A DNA stretch of 64,000 nucleotides from Certhia americana (taxonomy: Eukaryota; Chordata; Aves; Passeriformes; Certhiidae). The position numbers and the translations under genes are program-made. The stretch spans positions 96,078,966-96,142,965 of the forward strand of contig CM031857.1 of assembly GCA_018697195.1 (NCBI GenBank). The letters are read 5' to 3'. Of this stretch, positions 1 through 19,408 are shown one piece after another (position 1 is the stretch's first letter; each line of letters starts with the position of its first letter). Under the pieces are notes generated by a model that made no database searches, had not been told where the DNA came from, and worked only from the letters and a program-made list of their open reading frames with translations.

Positions 1-870
<870 letters not shown>

Positions 871-3800
871 TCACACTTACACTGGCTGTGCTGACACGGT
901 TATCTCTCATCTGCTGGGCAACACCAGTCAGATTGCCTGAGTACACATACAGCATCACAGGCTGCATGCAACCACCTCACCTGACTCCAGCCACCACTCT
1001 GCACTGCAAACTATTTACAGCTGTGAACAAAATGATAGAACCATCCAATTTTACAGTGCATTGCAGGTCTTTTCTGGAAAAACTAGCCTTTAGGAAACAG
1101 GTGAAGTGTTAAATTCACAAGATTAGTTTTGCAGTTATCACAGCCGTCACCAGTGTTTAGGGTATCACTGTTCAGCTGTTGATGTTTCAGGGAACTCACT
1201 GCCCCAGGTAACAGGACTGATTTCTTCAATTCTCAGTTCTCAGAGAGTTAGGGGTCCGAAATATCTTAATGGAATCCAGTGCTGTGAGAACCCACTTGTT
1301 CATAGGAAACACAAAACTCTCAGATAATGAATGTAAGCCTTCTTCACATCTTTGACACTTATGTCAAAAAGACACAGTCTTAACTTTTCCCTGAAGACTT
1401 TTCTCAGGTCATAGGAGCTGACCTTTTCTCCAACAACACCTACTGAGATTGCCAGTGTCACGAGTTCAATTTCCAAATCCTGTGGGGAGAACCACTGAAA
1501 TATGGCATAAGCATAGACACACTCTGAACCCTTTCAGTACAAAGTGCTTTATACATTCTTATTCTGAGCCCTGTTTTCTTCCATTTTTTTTACCTCATTA
1601 AACTTCTGAAGAGCTATCTTTTTCATTCTTTCTTTTTTTTCCCCTATAGTACAAACACCAGAACTGAAAACAGCCTCCTGGTACCCACTGAATCACTTCC
1701 AGCTACAGGAGACGTAGCATTTTTGTAGAACTCATCAAAAATACATCCACTTGGAAATTTACTTTCACAGTTACCTCTCAACTGCCCAGTTTTCAATTTA
1801 CTTTAGTATGTCATGTTTACTTCATTTTGATTTAATTCTTTAATCAAACTAATGCACAAACCTGAACCAGATGTTATGTGTATGTCTAAATATATTATAC
1901 AATCATTATTGATAACCATTACTGACCAAACATGCAAGCTCATTAAAAATGTAGTTACATCAATTTATTTTTACAAGCTCTGTTTTATACAACTTCAAGA
2001 AGCCATCTTTCCTAATAGGAGTGAACATTACTTGTAATGATACCAAGTAGCTCCCAAAGAAAAGCACAACATAATTTCTGTTTTTTGCTCCCTTTCAAAC
2101 CTGTCTTTGAAACCAGCAGCTGCTGACATAACTCAGATAACCAGAAACTGAGGAATTTGCTTCAGCTTGTCAGCAATGGCCTTTTCAGAGCCCTGACAAA
2201 TAAAATTTGTAGGTGTTACCCTGCACTTAGTCTCTTCATTTGGTGGCAAACAAAATTTAGGGAAACAGGTATCTCATTTGTGTGCACATGTAAGGAAAAG
2301 AGACTCTTTTTAAACCATATTATTGACTGCTGTCAGACTGCTAAGTGCTGAAGACTTTGAGCCCATCACTCAGATGGCTCAGAGTCCCTCTTCATTCAGA
2401 CCATTGTATTTATGTTCTCAGCTTAAGCAGGGGTAACAGCCCTGACACTATCTGCCTCATCTCCTTTCTTCTTTTAACTTTTATGTTACCTGCAGAGTGA
2501 ATTATCCAAGGTTTGCTCCAGGGAAGAAAGAGCCTACCTGAATCAACTTTTGCCATTATTTTTCTTTTATGCAGCACTCAAATGTCTTTATTTTTTTCCA
2601 ACAGCCAGGTCCCCTACAGCTGCAACTGAAAACAGGTTCAGAACCAATATTTAATCGTAAATAACTAGTTATAATCTTGTGGGCTTTTAAAAACATGTTT
2701 GCTGAACTTTGTTACAAGGCAAGCATAATCTGAATAGACTTGATCCCAAATTCCTCAAAGGAATCTTGTTTGTCACTGGCATCAGCTCAGCCATTCTGCT
2801 GATTAAAAGAAAGTATTTCAGTTGTGTCAGTTTCCCATGGCAACCATGAAAGTAAAATCAAACAAACTGTCAACCCATAATGCCAAAATTATTTTAATTT
2901 ATGAACATGCCTTGGGCCTATTATTTTCATCATTCATTTTGTTGGCCAAGCTCCTGCTAAGTTCAATGGCATGTTCCAACTACCGTGATATAAACTACTT
3001 TGGCACCTCTAAGTATCCTTTTCATAGAATTAATAAATTTCTAGAAAGAACGAAGTACTACTGAGATATCTTGCACTACCTAATGCTAGATCTAATTTTC
3101 TTTTTGTTTAATTGCTTTAGTTTAGTTCATTCTCACTACTTAAGTATGTTTGGAGCTGTGATCATAATATTCAGAATCCATTCAATATATTTCATGTTAA
3201 TTTTAATCCACTAAAAGCTATGCTGAGTGGTACTAAATAACTAATGGCTAAATTTCATCACACACCTAAAATTCTGTCTAAATATGAGAGAAAAAAACAA
3301 CAGTTTTATAGAATTTTTAAGAATCATAAATAAAACACAAAAACAAAAGATCTCCGCTCAAATCATTACAGGTTCATAATTACCATTTATTTGGCTATGC
3401 ATCACCTGTTTTCATATAAGATGAATGTTTGGAAGGTAGCTTCAAATCCTAATAGTTGTTTTATTTGGAACAAAATAATAAATTAGTCCTCAGACAAAAT
3501 AACTGGCCAGCACATCCACCTTCAGTATCATGCAAAGTTCATTGAAGTCAAAGGAAAAATTAATTAATCCCTATTAATTATATTAGGATACAACTTAAAA
3601 GAGCAGTATATAATCTTAATGACATAAATTGGACAATACACATAATAACTTGACATTCCTTCTCAAGAGTTCATTTTAGGTCCAAGGGACAACACGCCAC
3701 CTACAGTGGCCAGAAAGCATCCTGTCCTTCAAAAGGGGATTATCTGTTACTGCCTTCAACATACCTACATCCTGCTCCTACAACTGAATAAGGACTAAGA

Positions 3801-4844
3801 GCATCCCAGAGCATGGATGGCCTATCTTCAATTCCATCCTATGAGAGGCAAGGGGAAGATATTCCCAAGCACGTTGGGTGTTGCATGCTATTTAGAACTA
3901 TACCATGTTATACATTTGCATGCAAAACTGTTCCTTGGAGAAGGAAAGGCTGAAGGTTAGAATTTCTTGTAAGGGACAGGTGGGATTTACTATGACTGGA
4001 AGGGAGAAGAAAAAGAATATATGACCCAGCAGCATAGCAGTTTGACCATTCAGGTGGGATTCTTGTGTCAACATTCCAAAGGGTATGTATATATGTTATG
4101 TTACATAGACATTAAAAATTGGTCCAAAAAGGTCTTCACAGCAAAGACTTTGTAGAGGACTCTCCTCTATCCAAGGATTACAGTAATCAATGGACTGTTT
4201 CACTGTGCTCGTTCCCTATTTTTCTCCACTATGAATCCTGGACTCCTCTCTGTAGCACAAAGGTTTAATAGAAATAGGAGAGTACAACCTTACCCTGCTG
4301 AGTTCATAGCTCTACACCTTTATAAACAACACAGTGATAAAAGAATTTGCATTTCAGAGAGTGAAGGGATACCATCCAGGCTATCAGAAAGGCTGAGTTT
4401 ATGTTTCCTCTGATACAAAAGAAATTCTGAGTGTTGTATCCACTACTCTATCAAAGGTCAACAGATCTGCCCTATTTCATGTGAATGCAATCCCACACAA
4501 TGGGGGCACTCTCTAAGATGTTTACCAAAGCAAGCCCCTCCTGGGAGATGGAGAAAGGAGCCTTTAGTGTACAGGACTGGTGGTTAAAACTCCAGCAGGT
4601 AATTCTCACTGTCACTGTCACAGGCCAAGAACTTTCTTGTGATCCTCAGAACCAGAACTTTAGGTGTTTCAGAAGTTTTATTTTTGGAACAGATTAGCTG
4701 TCCACAGAGTTTAGACAATTGCAAAGTGAAGCACTAAGGTATGTCACAATCAAGTTATCAGTAAATAGTGTCCATTATTTGTTTTAGTAACAGACTAAAC
4801 TAATAAATTTAGACTAATAAATGTACTTCATTACTGTCTGCAAA

Positions 4845-4846
4845 TA

Positions 4847-4877
<31 letters not shown>

Positions 4878-4908
4878 ATATATATATGTGTGTGTATGCA
4901 TATACACA
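4845..4908. repeat. Compound (TG)n/(TA)n microsatellite
   Basis: About 64 bp of alternating purine-pyrimidine repeat: a (TG) run of about 13 units, then TATATGTATATATATATG, a second (TG) run and TATGCATATACACA. It lies in intron 5 and is likely length-variable. Confidence 0.97.
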
Positions 4909-7332
4909 TGACATCCATTCACAACAACACAGACGTGTTCTGTCTGAAAATAACTCATCTGGCACATTTTAATTAACTTTATTATATTATAATAGTATTA
5001 TTAAATACCTGAATCCCCAATGAAAACAGCAATACTACTATTTTTAGAGAGAGTTAGTACCAAAAGGAATGGTAACTAGACATAAAGTATTTCCATAGGA
5101 TAATGCATCAATTCCTCATCTGGCTAAATCTAAAGTTACAGCACTACAGGAAACTTCACATAGCATTTAGGACATTCTACATCATAGACAACTTGGCCAA
5201 CTAGCATCTTAGTTACCATAGTTTTTATATTAACCAATAGAAATTAGTCAAATGGTTAATTACATCAAGTTTTCCCCAAAATACGCAGTAAAAAAACAAC
5301 ATTAAAAATCCCTTCCTCCAGAACTGAAAAATAACTAAAATTGTTTTCAATGTGTTTGCTTTCCTTATATAATTGGAAAGCAAAATAGTATGCTAATAGA
5401 TTGTGCCTTTTTCCTTAAAAAGAAAACATAGAGATGACACAACAAACATGACACAACACAATAAACAAACTTTTTCAAAGTAATTGTTTCAATGCGAAGT
5501 AAAAATTTGTGCAAAACATGAGAAATTACTTGCAAATTAGCTCCTCTACGGGTAATAGAAAATAGCAAGGTTTTTTGAAATTTAAAAACCTTGAAGTTAT
5601 TGAAAATTATAACTGCATTTGTTCTTGGAAAGAAAACAAAAATAAAACAGTAGATGAGTAACTCTGATGAAATATGAAATTTCTTATATGAAGATGCAAA
5701 CAATAACTTTGCATAATTATGTTACATATGGGGATAAGCATAGAGAAATTCAAATCCTCAGACCCACGGCCTTTTTGATCTTTGATTGATCTTCACATGG
5801 TCTCTACCATAAGTTGCAGAGTAAAGCAAGAGACAGAATTATCCCCCTGGACTGAGATGCTCTAGGAATTCTCAGCAAAATGGCTGAGCTCTTCTCAGCC
5901 TTTGCCTATAATTAGGGGCTCATACCTCAATGTTTTGGAATCATAAAAGAAAAAAAACTCAGTTATACAGACAAGAAAAGCCTGGAGGCTGCGCAATCGC
6001 TTTAGTAAAACTGGATATCCATCCTTGTTGCTAATACTGCAAAATAAATTCTATCGCATTCGGCCAAACAAATTTGATTGCCTGGTGGGATGTCTAGAAC
6101 TACAAACACCATGGAGTTACACTGCTCTATAAAGGCTGAAATTCTGATTACTAGCATCCCTCAAGAGTGCCCAGCCTGCATGACCCATAAGGTATACACA
6201 GTTCAAGAAGCCAGTCAGGCATCCTGAAGCTTGCTTTGAACTGACATTCCCAGTGGGGTCCAACACACAATCAAATTTGTATCTCCTGTGATGCAGAAGG
6301 GACAGTGAAGTTGTCAGAAAGATGTCAGTCAGAGGAGGCCTCTCCTGCCACAGTGATTAACTCAGCCCCTTCTGCCCACATTCACCAGACCCCAGGAAAG
6401 GCAGCTGTCAGGCTTCTCATTGCTCTTGCACAGGAACATGTTTCTGAAACACTCTCCTGCAGATCCACTGCAAGGCAGGGGTTCATATATGTTCAGCTAC
6501 TGTGGAGCAACTAGTGTGTGTTTCTAGAAATGTGCATGAGGTCTGTTCCTGGGATGAGAAATAGCACAGCAGTGTGCTCCCTTTGCAGCCTGGATCCACC
6601 AGCCACAACAGCTGCGCTTCTACAGACTAGCACATGGTTTGGTAACAGTGAGGAATAATTCAGATCTGGCACATTTTTGCTACTTGGCATTTTCCTTGCA
6701 ACAAAGGCAGAAGGCTGTTTCCAGGAATGGAGAAGGCAGGTTCAAGACCTGCACCTCAACTAAGAGATCGTAAGTCACTGTGACTTCAGTTTTGGACATG
6801 CTCCCTTGGGCTTGCACAAGCAAGGTCTCCTGCCAGGGTCTGCTGCAGGGGGCTTTTTCTGAGCAAGACTACAACACAGTGACAGCTCCCTCTAGCACCA
6901 CGCTGAAGCTAAGAAATTCACTTCTGATTGTTCAGTCTCACAAGCTTGATGTTACTGCAAGACAGCATTTTCCTTACACAATCTGAATTGAGAACAAACA
7001 CAAATTGTCACAGAACTCAAATCCGTTACTCTATTTTGCCGATGGTTCTACTTATTCTCTCTTTCCTTTTTTTTCCTAGCTATAATGATATTTTGCAGAA
7101 CTTTTCAAAATCAGCATTCTACTTTTCTTGTCAGCAGGGATGACGGTGAAGCAGTAAGATAAATGACTGGAACTCTGCCATCCAGGTGGACTGTCAGCAT
7201 GGTAAAAAACAGATTGAAACTGGGAAGGAACTAAGTGAAAATTTATGCTCTGTTGGCTGCTTCTCATTAAGAAACATTTGCTCATGAATCTTACATTTTC
7301 AGTCTGGACTGCACTGAGTGATAAGAGCATGA

Positions 7333-7370
7333 CATCATAGAATTTTCTGAATTGGGAGGGTCACACCTGA
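7333..7370 (-). mobile_element. Possible CR1 LINE 3' tail, very short
   Basis: ATCATAGAATTTTCTGAATT followed by GGGAGGGTCACA resembles the reverse complement of a CR1 terminus. At under 40 bp the match could be by chance. Confidence 0.45.
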
Positions 7371-7404
7371 AGAAAACAACTTTACAAAGAATATAGGCTT
7401 TAGT

Positions 7405-7480
7405 CTTTTTTTTTCACTCTGGTTTTTTTTGGTTTTGGTTTTGTTTTTGGTTTTTTTTAATAAAAGAATAAAAAAAAATA
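7405..7480. repeat. T-rich GGTTTT low-complexity tract
   Basis: Repeated GGTTTT and T8-9 units, followed by an A-rich segment, about 75 bp. It sits roughly 200 bp beyond the exon 5 donor side of intron 5. Confidence 0.9.
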
Positions 7481-7681
7481 TAGCCTTTTCACCAGCTGGA
7501 CTTTTTAACTTTTAACAAGACTCAAGCCATGTCTTGGACACTGTGAAATGAGTCCCACTAAACTCTGTAGAACTATGTCTCTAATGCACTTTCTTGAATG
7601 GATTTTGGTCTCTAATTCTACATTTTTCAAGAGATTTGTGACATTCTGAGGCTGGATCCATACAGCTTACAAAGAACTGAC

Positions 7682-7866
7682 CTGTGCCACAGTTTGCCAG
7701 TTCGTAGCATCATCCTCACTTGGATGGATTCCTTGATTCCACCTCCTCTGAACAACATAGATCACAGGCTCAATGGAAATATTGAATTTTGAAGACCACT
7801 TCACCTCCAGGTCTCCAGACTGATGTTCTATGAATTTTAATTCTTTCCGGGGTTTCAGTGGAACAC
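7682..7866 (-). CDS. ANOS1: ANOS1 exon 5 (185 nt), first half of FnIII domain 1
   Basis: The exon completes codon 181 and runs to codon 242 by human numbering. It encodes [12 protein letters not shown], then [20 protein letters not shown], then a segment ending NWQTVAQ. This is the N-terminal half of the first fibronectin type III repeat, with the core Trp of the K-W-S strand, the Tyr of the I-Y-V-V-Q strand and an N-I-S glycosylation sequon (N209 in human). The acceptor is TTTTCCTGCTACAG and the donor GTCAGT. It enters in phase 1 and leaves in phase 0. The length of 185 nt equals human c.542-726. Differences from the human sequence I recall are conservative apart from His-Gln in the E-H-Q-S-G-D turn. 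No frame lesion is present. Confidence 0.97.
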
Positions 7867-12670
<4,804 letters not shown>

Positions 12671-15611
12671 CTAAAAGGAAAAAGAACAAGTGTATGTTTT
12701 CAACAGGAGCAACCAAAAAAAAACCAAAAAAAAAAAAAAACAAAAAACCCATCCAAACCTCATCAAAGAAAAAATGTTATAAAATTTCCAAGACGTCCTA
12801 AAGGATTATTCAGATTTTCAGCTTTTGCAAGATTATCCCTGAATATTTATACATTCAAGCCACTTCTAAAAAAGCATTCCAAATACAGAGTGATGAATTC
12901 CCTCAAGTAAGACCACCATATTTAATGGAACAATGTTGTTTATATCTGCCAGCTTTCCCTTGTTTTCCTCACATTGACTAGCTTATAAAGTTGCTCAATG
13001 ACAGATTAAAAACATTCCCAAAACAAAGAAGAAGCAATGGTCAGACAGTCTGCTTTTTTTGGACTACCCCACATTCTTTCCTCTGTATTTTACAACACTT
13101 TTCCCACAATATCTGATGTAATGCCACTCTAGATAAATAAGGGAAATCTTGTTTCATTATATTGTTTGAACTAAGTTGGCTAAGAGAAGATTTTGCAGCA
13201 TCTTTATGTTCTTGCCAGCATATTAGTGATTGCATAATTCTTCATGGAACTGGAACTGCATTTATGATACAATGGTCAGCAGAAAATACAAATTAAAATA
13301 GGTTTTAAATATATTGATTGAAGATCAAAGTGAATGCTACTTACTTAAAAAACCTAGTCCTAGATATTTAAGAAGATGCTTCAATACATGGACATTTTAC
13401 AGCATACAGTAATACTCAGAGGTTTGTAAGGTCCACTTAAGATAGTATTTAAAAGATTTTCTACAACCCTGAGAGAATATTGTGTGTGACATGGAAATTA
13501 CATGTCCTCTTTGTTTAGTTTGGTGTAGAACCAGCTAAAGGGATTCTCTCAGAACGACTGTAGCATGTAACTGGCATTGTCTGTAGCTGGCCTTTCCATA
13601 CCAGAGCAACCAAAAACCTGCCAACCTGACAGATCTGATTTACAGTTTCCTCAGCTGACACAGGAGTCTTAATCTACTCTCTATAACCAACTAGCCATGT
13701 AACTTCTGAAACTTCTTCCATATTTAAATGTTTTACTTCCTTGATTTTACTCTTTTTGTATTTCTGGCAAAATGATTGGAATGCACCTGATGCCATGGTT
13801 AACCAGTTAAAAAGCTAAATGAGCAGGAAACTAAATTTATAGGACAAAAACCCCCAAACCAACCAAACAAAACCCCAAAGAATCAGATAAATTGTCCCTC
13901 ACACATAAGGTTTCCTTTAACCTTCAGTAGTACACTCATTTGGTAGACAAGAAGCAACACATGAAGCAGGGACTTTCAGAAACACAAAGCTAAATTGTTG
14001 CTTCCAGAGTTTCTACAAAATGCAAAAAGATTGAAAACACCCACAGGAAAACAGCCTCCTTTAACTCAATCAATGTCTATGGAGTACGCATGAGTCTGAG
14101 AGAAAGGAAAGTTGTCCCGGGCTTTTGTGTTTGAAGCTAATTTCAAATCCTAAAACATCACAAATTTGCAGTTACTTAATTAAAAATGTTATAGCTCCCT
14201 GAGGCATAATACGTCCTCAAGGTTTCTCCTCCTCACCCTATTTCACAGCTCATTTTTCAGTTAGCTGCTAAATGTGCTGCTCCTCATTATGGGCCTTTGA
14301 AGTTCTAAATTTAGCTTTAACCACAAAACACTAATCAAAGAAGGATGCTCACTGTTTTTAACTACAATAGAACAGTGTTCTACAAATGTTTTCCTTTTAA
14401 ACCAATTTTATACATATTTTCTCCCATATCTGGAAACATACCGTCTGAGTGAAGAGCAATATACAAGAACAACACAAATTAGATCCACTAAAACTGCTTT
14501 TTTACAGTACTCTAGAATTTTGCATAGGAGGAAGTAGCAAATAATCTGGGTTAAAAATCTCTTACAAGGCTTGGTTTTCATGAGGAACCTTTATTGTCTT
14601 CTGCTGTAACTACACAGATAAGTAATTCAGTAATCCCTACTAACACATTGTTGCATCCAAAAATTTTCTAGTTGAAATTACAGCTTTTCCTAATCATCTT
14701 CATGATGCTTAAAATAATTTAAAAATAGGACATTCTCTTATACCCGAAAAAAGTGTCCACAGTAAAGAGAGAGGAGTTAAATCAGTGTACCAATAAGATC
14801 AGTATATCAAGTAAGGTCACTTCTATTTTTTTAATAGGAAAAGAATAAGAACTCACTTTCATAGACTTGAATAAATTTGAACCTTTTTCATAATATGACA
14901 ACTTTCTATTGAGCTGATACTTCCACTTTGAACTAAAACACATTTAAGAACTGCAACAGATCACTTCTACCAACTCAGAGCCATGTTTCAAATCCAATAA
15001 AAAATCTCCTTCTTTGTTCTAGTTTGACAGACTCAGGTTTTCTTCTTCACAGATTATTCTGATAGATGGTTCAAATATAGTTTTCAAAATACTTGTTCTT
15101 GAATAATTACATATTTTGATATTAGTCTTCTGAACTTCAGCTACTCCTGGGAAACTACTTTTATAAATCAGACTGACTTTCCCATGCAGAAAAGTCATCT
15201 GTTCTTTGCTGTCATCTGCAGGAGAAATCCTGCACAAGGATTTCTCACACAATAACATTTTATCTTTTAAACAAAGATTGTCTTTCTTAGATATGGCCAG
15301 AAAAGATAGAAGGGTAAGTGGTAGAAAGAGCATCTTAGAGGAGGAATGTAACAGCACCTTCTGAGAGATACTATGTAAGTGTGACTGGATCAAGTCTTTA
15401 AAGTACAAGTTGAGATAAATCATTAGGTCAGGAAAAAAAACCCTTTTTTAACTCCAAATTAATATGGCTGCACTGTTAAATGTGTATCCTTTCAAATGAA
15501 GGAAAATGCTGAAAAAGTACCGTGTTTTTCAGCTGTCTCCTTGAACCTAATAATTTAAATTAAAGAGACTGCTAGAACAAAGCGAGAAAGTGTGCCCTTG
15601 GGCTGACCTAC
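12671..15611 (-). other. ANOS1: ANOS1 intron 3 (2.9 kb)
   Basis: Shortest complete intron in the window. It starts with GTAGGT and ends with a pyrimidine-rich TTTTAG. An A/C-rich low-complexity tract lies at 12711-12750, right beside the acceptor, so on the transcribed strand it is a T/G tract. A 134-codon minus-strand open frame at 15019-15423 has no recognisable domain and is not in the frame of exon 3. Confidence 0.85.
12711..12750. repeat. A/C-rich low-complexity tract
   Basis: An AACC-interrupted poly-A tract of about 40 bp. It starts 40 bp from the exon 4 acceptor, so it forms a T/G tract upstream of that acceptor in the transcript. Confidence 0.9.
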
Positions 15612-15674
15612 CTCACAGAAGCTTTGGCAATGGTTTTTCTTCAAGTCCCAGGACTCTTTGCAGGGCTCCAGGCA
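15612..15674 (-). CDS. ANOS1: ANOS1 exon 3 (63 nt), Cys-rich region
   Basis: The 63-nt exon encodes 21 residues beginning [11 protein letters not shown] and ending CQSFCE, about human residues 86-106. It carries four cysteines of the N-terminal Cys-rich module that precedes the WAP domain. The acceptor is TTCTTCCTAG and the donor GTAGGT; both boundaries are phase 0. Its first codon (TGC) follows directly on the AAG that closes exon 2. Compared with the human sequence I recall, Trp replaces Gly in the K-E-S-x-D-L stretch and Lys-Asn replace Arg-His near the third cysteine. All four cysteines are kept. Intron 3 to exon 4 is short (2.9 kb), unlike the 47-kb intron before it. Confidence 0.96.
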
Positions 15675-18600
15675 CTAGGAAGAATCAGGAGTCAGAGAAG
15701 TGTTAGAAAGAGAATGAAACAAACAACCACAAATAACCTTATTTCTTCTCCAGTTTTTCAGCCCACAGGAAGTTAATAATCCACTTCTCCTGGGGATAAA
15801 ATTGTGTCACTGAGTCATGGTGTCAGAACAAGGTCATGAGAAGTCATGGTTAGATTACAAGAAATATTTTCTTGTATTTCTTACAGTACAAGGCAATTGA
15901 CTCACTTGTTTATTACACCATCCTACTTTCCAACTTATTGGATGTAGGTCTTAATACCATTTAACACCATGTTCCTGGTCACAGAGACAATGTCAAAAGC
16001 ACTGCTTTAAACTACAGAAAGTGACATCTTCTCCTCACTGACCAGCCTAGAGATTAGACAGGCACACTGCTCTGCCAAGTGAGAAACTATTTCATCGAGC
16101 TATGGAGTAAACTCAGCAGACGTTAAAACACTATTTCTGTATCAATAGATAATGTTCACTGGTCTGCTAGCAAAATCACTTTATTTCAAGTACCATATTA
16201 TCATTATTTCACCTTCAACCTCTGCTGCAATGGTTACACAGAGAGCTGAGATACAGAGCTAAACTTCACACAGCATAAAGAAAAATCACACTGTTAAGAG
16301 CATTTACAACAGCTGAAACAAAAATTCAGATTCAAATCCAGAAACCTTTTCACTTCCTTTGTTAGACATAAAACATTGAAAAATACTACCATTGTTGGGA
16401 GCTAATAATACCTACTCCTCCTCGTAACAGTGGAAAGATATTTACTGTACCAAAAAGAAAGGCCTTTGACACACAATGCAGTATTTACGTAATTTCTTCT
16501 TATGCACAGTACTAGATTGGATCAATATCCATATTCAAAATCAAACATAAATACATATAGGCTGCAGCTCAGTGGTACACCTGTATCATCAATGTAGTAA
16601 GAACAATAGTGTTTTAAAAATTGAGCATTTTTCTTACTAGCAACAAAGCCTAAAAATGTAATAAAAACATTAGTCACAGAGGCTCTATATCTCAGGAAAA
16701 AAAATACCACTTAAGCATTTTCTTTATATGCATGTTGGTATTTTAGACTCAGTTTCTAGCTCTTCAAGATTCATCACGTGTAATATACAGATTAATTAGA
16801 AGGATACTTTTTAGAATGTCACTGAAGTCAGTAAATTCAATTAATTCCAGTGTTTTCCTCCTGTGGTATAGATACTGCACATTTGAGCCCAATTCCACTG
16901 TCACGTCATTTTACAACTCTCCTGTTCAATGAATGTAATCCAAAAATTACTGAGGCATAAGAGGTTTAGAGACAAAATGAGAGACATTTTGACCATTCAG
17001 ATGCCCAAGACTGCCAGATTTTCTCAAGGTGTTTATACCAGACTTTATCTCCAATGCAAGCAAAGCTCCAGTACCTGACACCTCATCTGGCTGTTGCCCT
17101 ATTTCAAAAGTCACTCAGGACAGCCCAGGCTATTTTCACTGGGCCCCAGCACCTCCTGCCTCAGGGCAGGCAGAGACAACAGGCATCTTCGAAAGGAATA
17201 TGGACAAAATGATCCAGGGCTGAGCATTACCCTGCAGTCCAGGTGCTCTCGGAACATGTCAAGGAAAAGAGATGATAGAGAGGCTCTTACAGACTTTGAT
17301 TAGGGTATACTCTTACCTAAACACTTACATAAACAAAAAAAGTCTCCCTACTCCTGCTGTATGAGGAGTCCTCAGAGCACTGGGCTAGCCTGGCACCATG
17401 GGCAGCTGCAGAAGCCGATGGCCTCCCTTTAGCAGAGCTGTACCATTGTACCATGTTGGCTGCAGAGCACTCCTAGCAGACAAAAATGTTGCCAATAGAA
17501 GATCTGGAACTGTCTTGCTAAAGAGATAGTTATTAACCCTGCAATAGCAAAGATGAGAACACCTCACAAACACAGGTCTTCATAAAGTGGGAAGCTAGAA
17601 ACATTGAAAGCCTGGATCCAGGTCTCACCTTTGAGTCCTTGACTTAAAATGTAAATAGATGAGATACTGAGATCCCTCCCACTGTCTGGTGATCTGATTC
17701 AGGATAAGGAGGAATCTGGACAGAGCAGGAGCTGGTAGCTGGTTTGGGCTCTACTTTATCTAATAAAAAACACCTTACAGACATAGCCACCTGCCCACAG
17801 AAGCCAAGCTTAGGCATGTAGACGGCAGAACTCCAGCAGGCAGCAGGGCAGTGGCAGAAGGAGCAGCCCAGCAACCCCCTTGGCAGGTGCCACTGGTCCC
17901 TTGAAGCCATCACTACCCTGGCACCACATGTGGGCTCTGCACTGCTGGGGCAGGAGGAGATGTGAAACACAGCACTGAACATTACAGGACAGTGGCACTC
18001 ATCAGAAGATGACAGGTGTCAATCACACCAGCCTTGGTAACTCAAATCCTCCTGAAGAGCTTCTTTCATGAACCCCAGTGCTTAAATCTGGAAGTTGGAG
18101 GCCTTTTTTCTTTGTCCAGACTGCTACAAAGTTATTATTCAGTAGGGAGCAATTGTATCAAAAGCCCAAACAACTGCCAATAGAAAGCACCCCAGTACTT
18201 GTAATCCCTCAAAATCTGGGGGGTGGGAGGGTGTGTGCACAGTATGTACACTCTCATAGGTACAAACCTATAAAATACTACAAACCTGCTGATACTTAGA
18301 CTGCATAAAATTAGAAACAAGAGCAAAATAGAGCTTCATTGAAGGAAAAAAAGGTTGTGATTGCTTTAAAATATTTCAGGTTGCATTTTTTATTTCATCT
18401 TTTTAAAAAATTGTGCATCTATGTTAGAGAATTCTTTTCTGTTCTAATTTTTAATCTATAAATAAAACAACTAAGAGATTAGCATATGATGCATGCCATT
18501 TACATTAGTTAGTAAAGGGGTTTTCAAAATAAGTCTCCAAACACTTTTGCTTAGGAAATGATGTCTTTGACCTGAATGGAAGAGAATTACACCAACACAG

Positions 18601-19350
18601 CACTTTTCAGAATCTAATGAATTGCAAAACATCATTTAAGTACTGAAATACATATTTATTAAATTATATATATTTATTAAAATATATCTAAATTAAATGG
18701 CTGCAAATGACATATTTTTAACTATTCAAACAGCAAAAAAACTATTTCTATCAGAGTAGAAGAGACTACCCACAATATTTTTGTCTAAAAAGGGTTTTTA
18801 CTTCATCAGAGTAGAAACCAAGTCATATGCAAACTGTTGTAGAAACAATGGAATCTAAGTGTTACAGCTGGAATATAATTATTCTTTTCATTATCATTCA
18901 CCATTCCCACTGCTCCCAACAGCAAGCTCAGAAATCAATGGCTTATGTTTACAATATATATACAATATAAGTGTTTTGCTGTCCTATGGAACTTAATTAA
19001 ATGGAACTTAGATGGTTGGGAGAAAAAAAAAGGAAACAAAACACTTTTCACTGTACAATCTCCTAATAACTGGCCTGAAAAATACCTGAAAAATGCATTT
19101 ACTCACTATCAGATACAAAGTAGAGAGCAGAGTCAGAAATTTACCTAGAGTCAAAGAAGAATATAGTGTTCATCAGTCCTAGAGAGAATGATTTTCTGAT
19201 GGGTACATTTAAATATATGATTGTAGCCAATGGAACCATAAGAAAAGTCATTTTGAATCTGGAAATCTCAGCACAGTGGCAGTAAACACAACATAAAACA
19301 GAAACAGGCAGCAAGAGAGAAATAACTATTTTGATATTAGTTTTTTAGAA

Positions 19351-19408
19351 ACATCTTTTAAAGATGCCTTTTAAACATCTTTAACATCCTTTTTAAACAT
19401 CTTTGTTT
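19351..19408. repeat. Tandem TTTTAAACATCTT-like repeat
   Basis: Three to four degenerate copies of a 13-18 bp unit centred on TTTAAACATCTT lie head to tail. Within it CATCTTTTAAAGATG is a near-perfect palindrome. Confidence 0.8.

Noticed and set aside
15019..15423. 134-codon minus-strand open frame just after exon 3
   Set aside because: It is out of frame with exon 3, lies in intron 3, is AT-rich and has no recognisable motif or splice signals of its own.
18218..18240. G-rich run GGGGGGTGGGAGGG as a G-quadruplex
   Set aside because: Only three clearly separated G runs of three or more are present, so a standard four-tract quadruplex is not supported.
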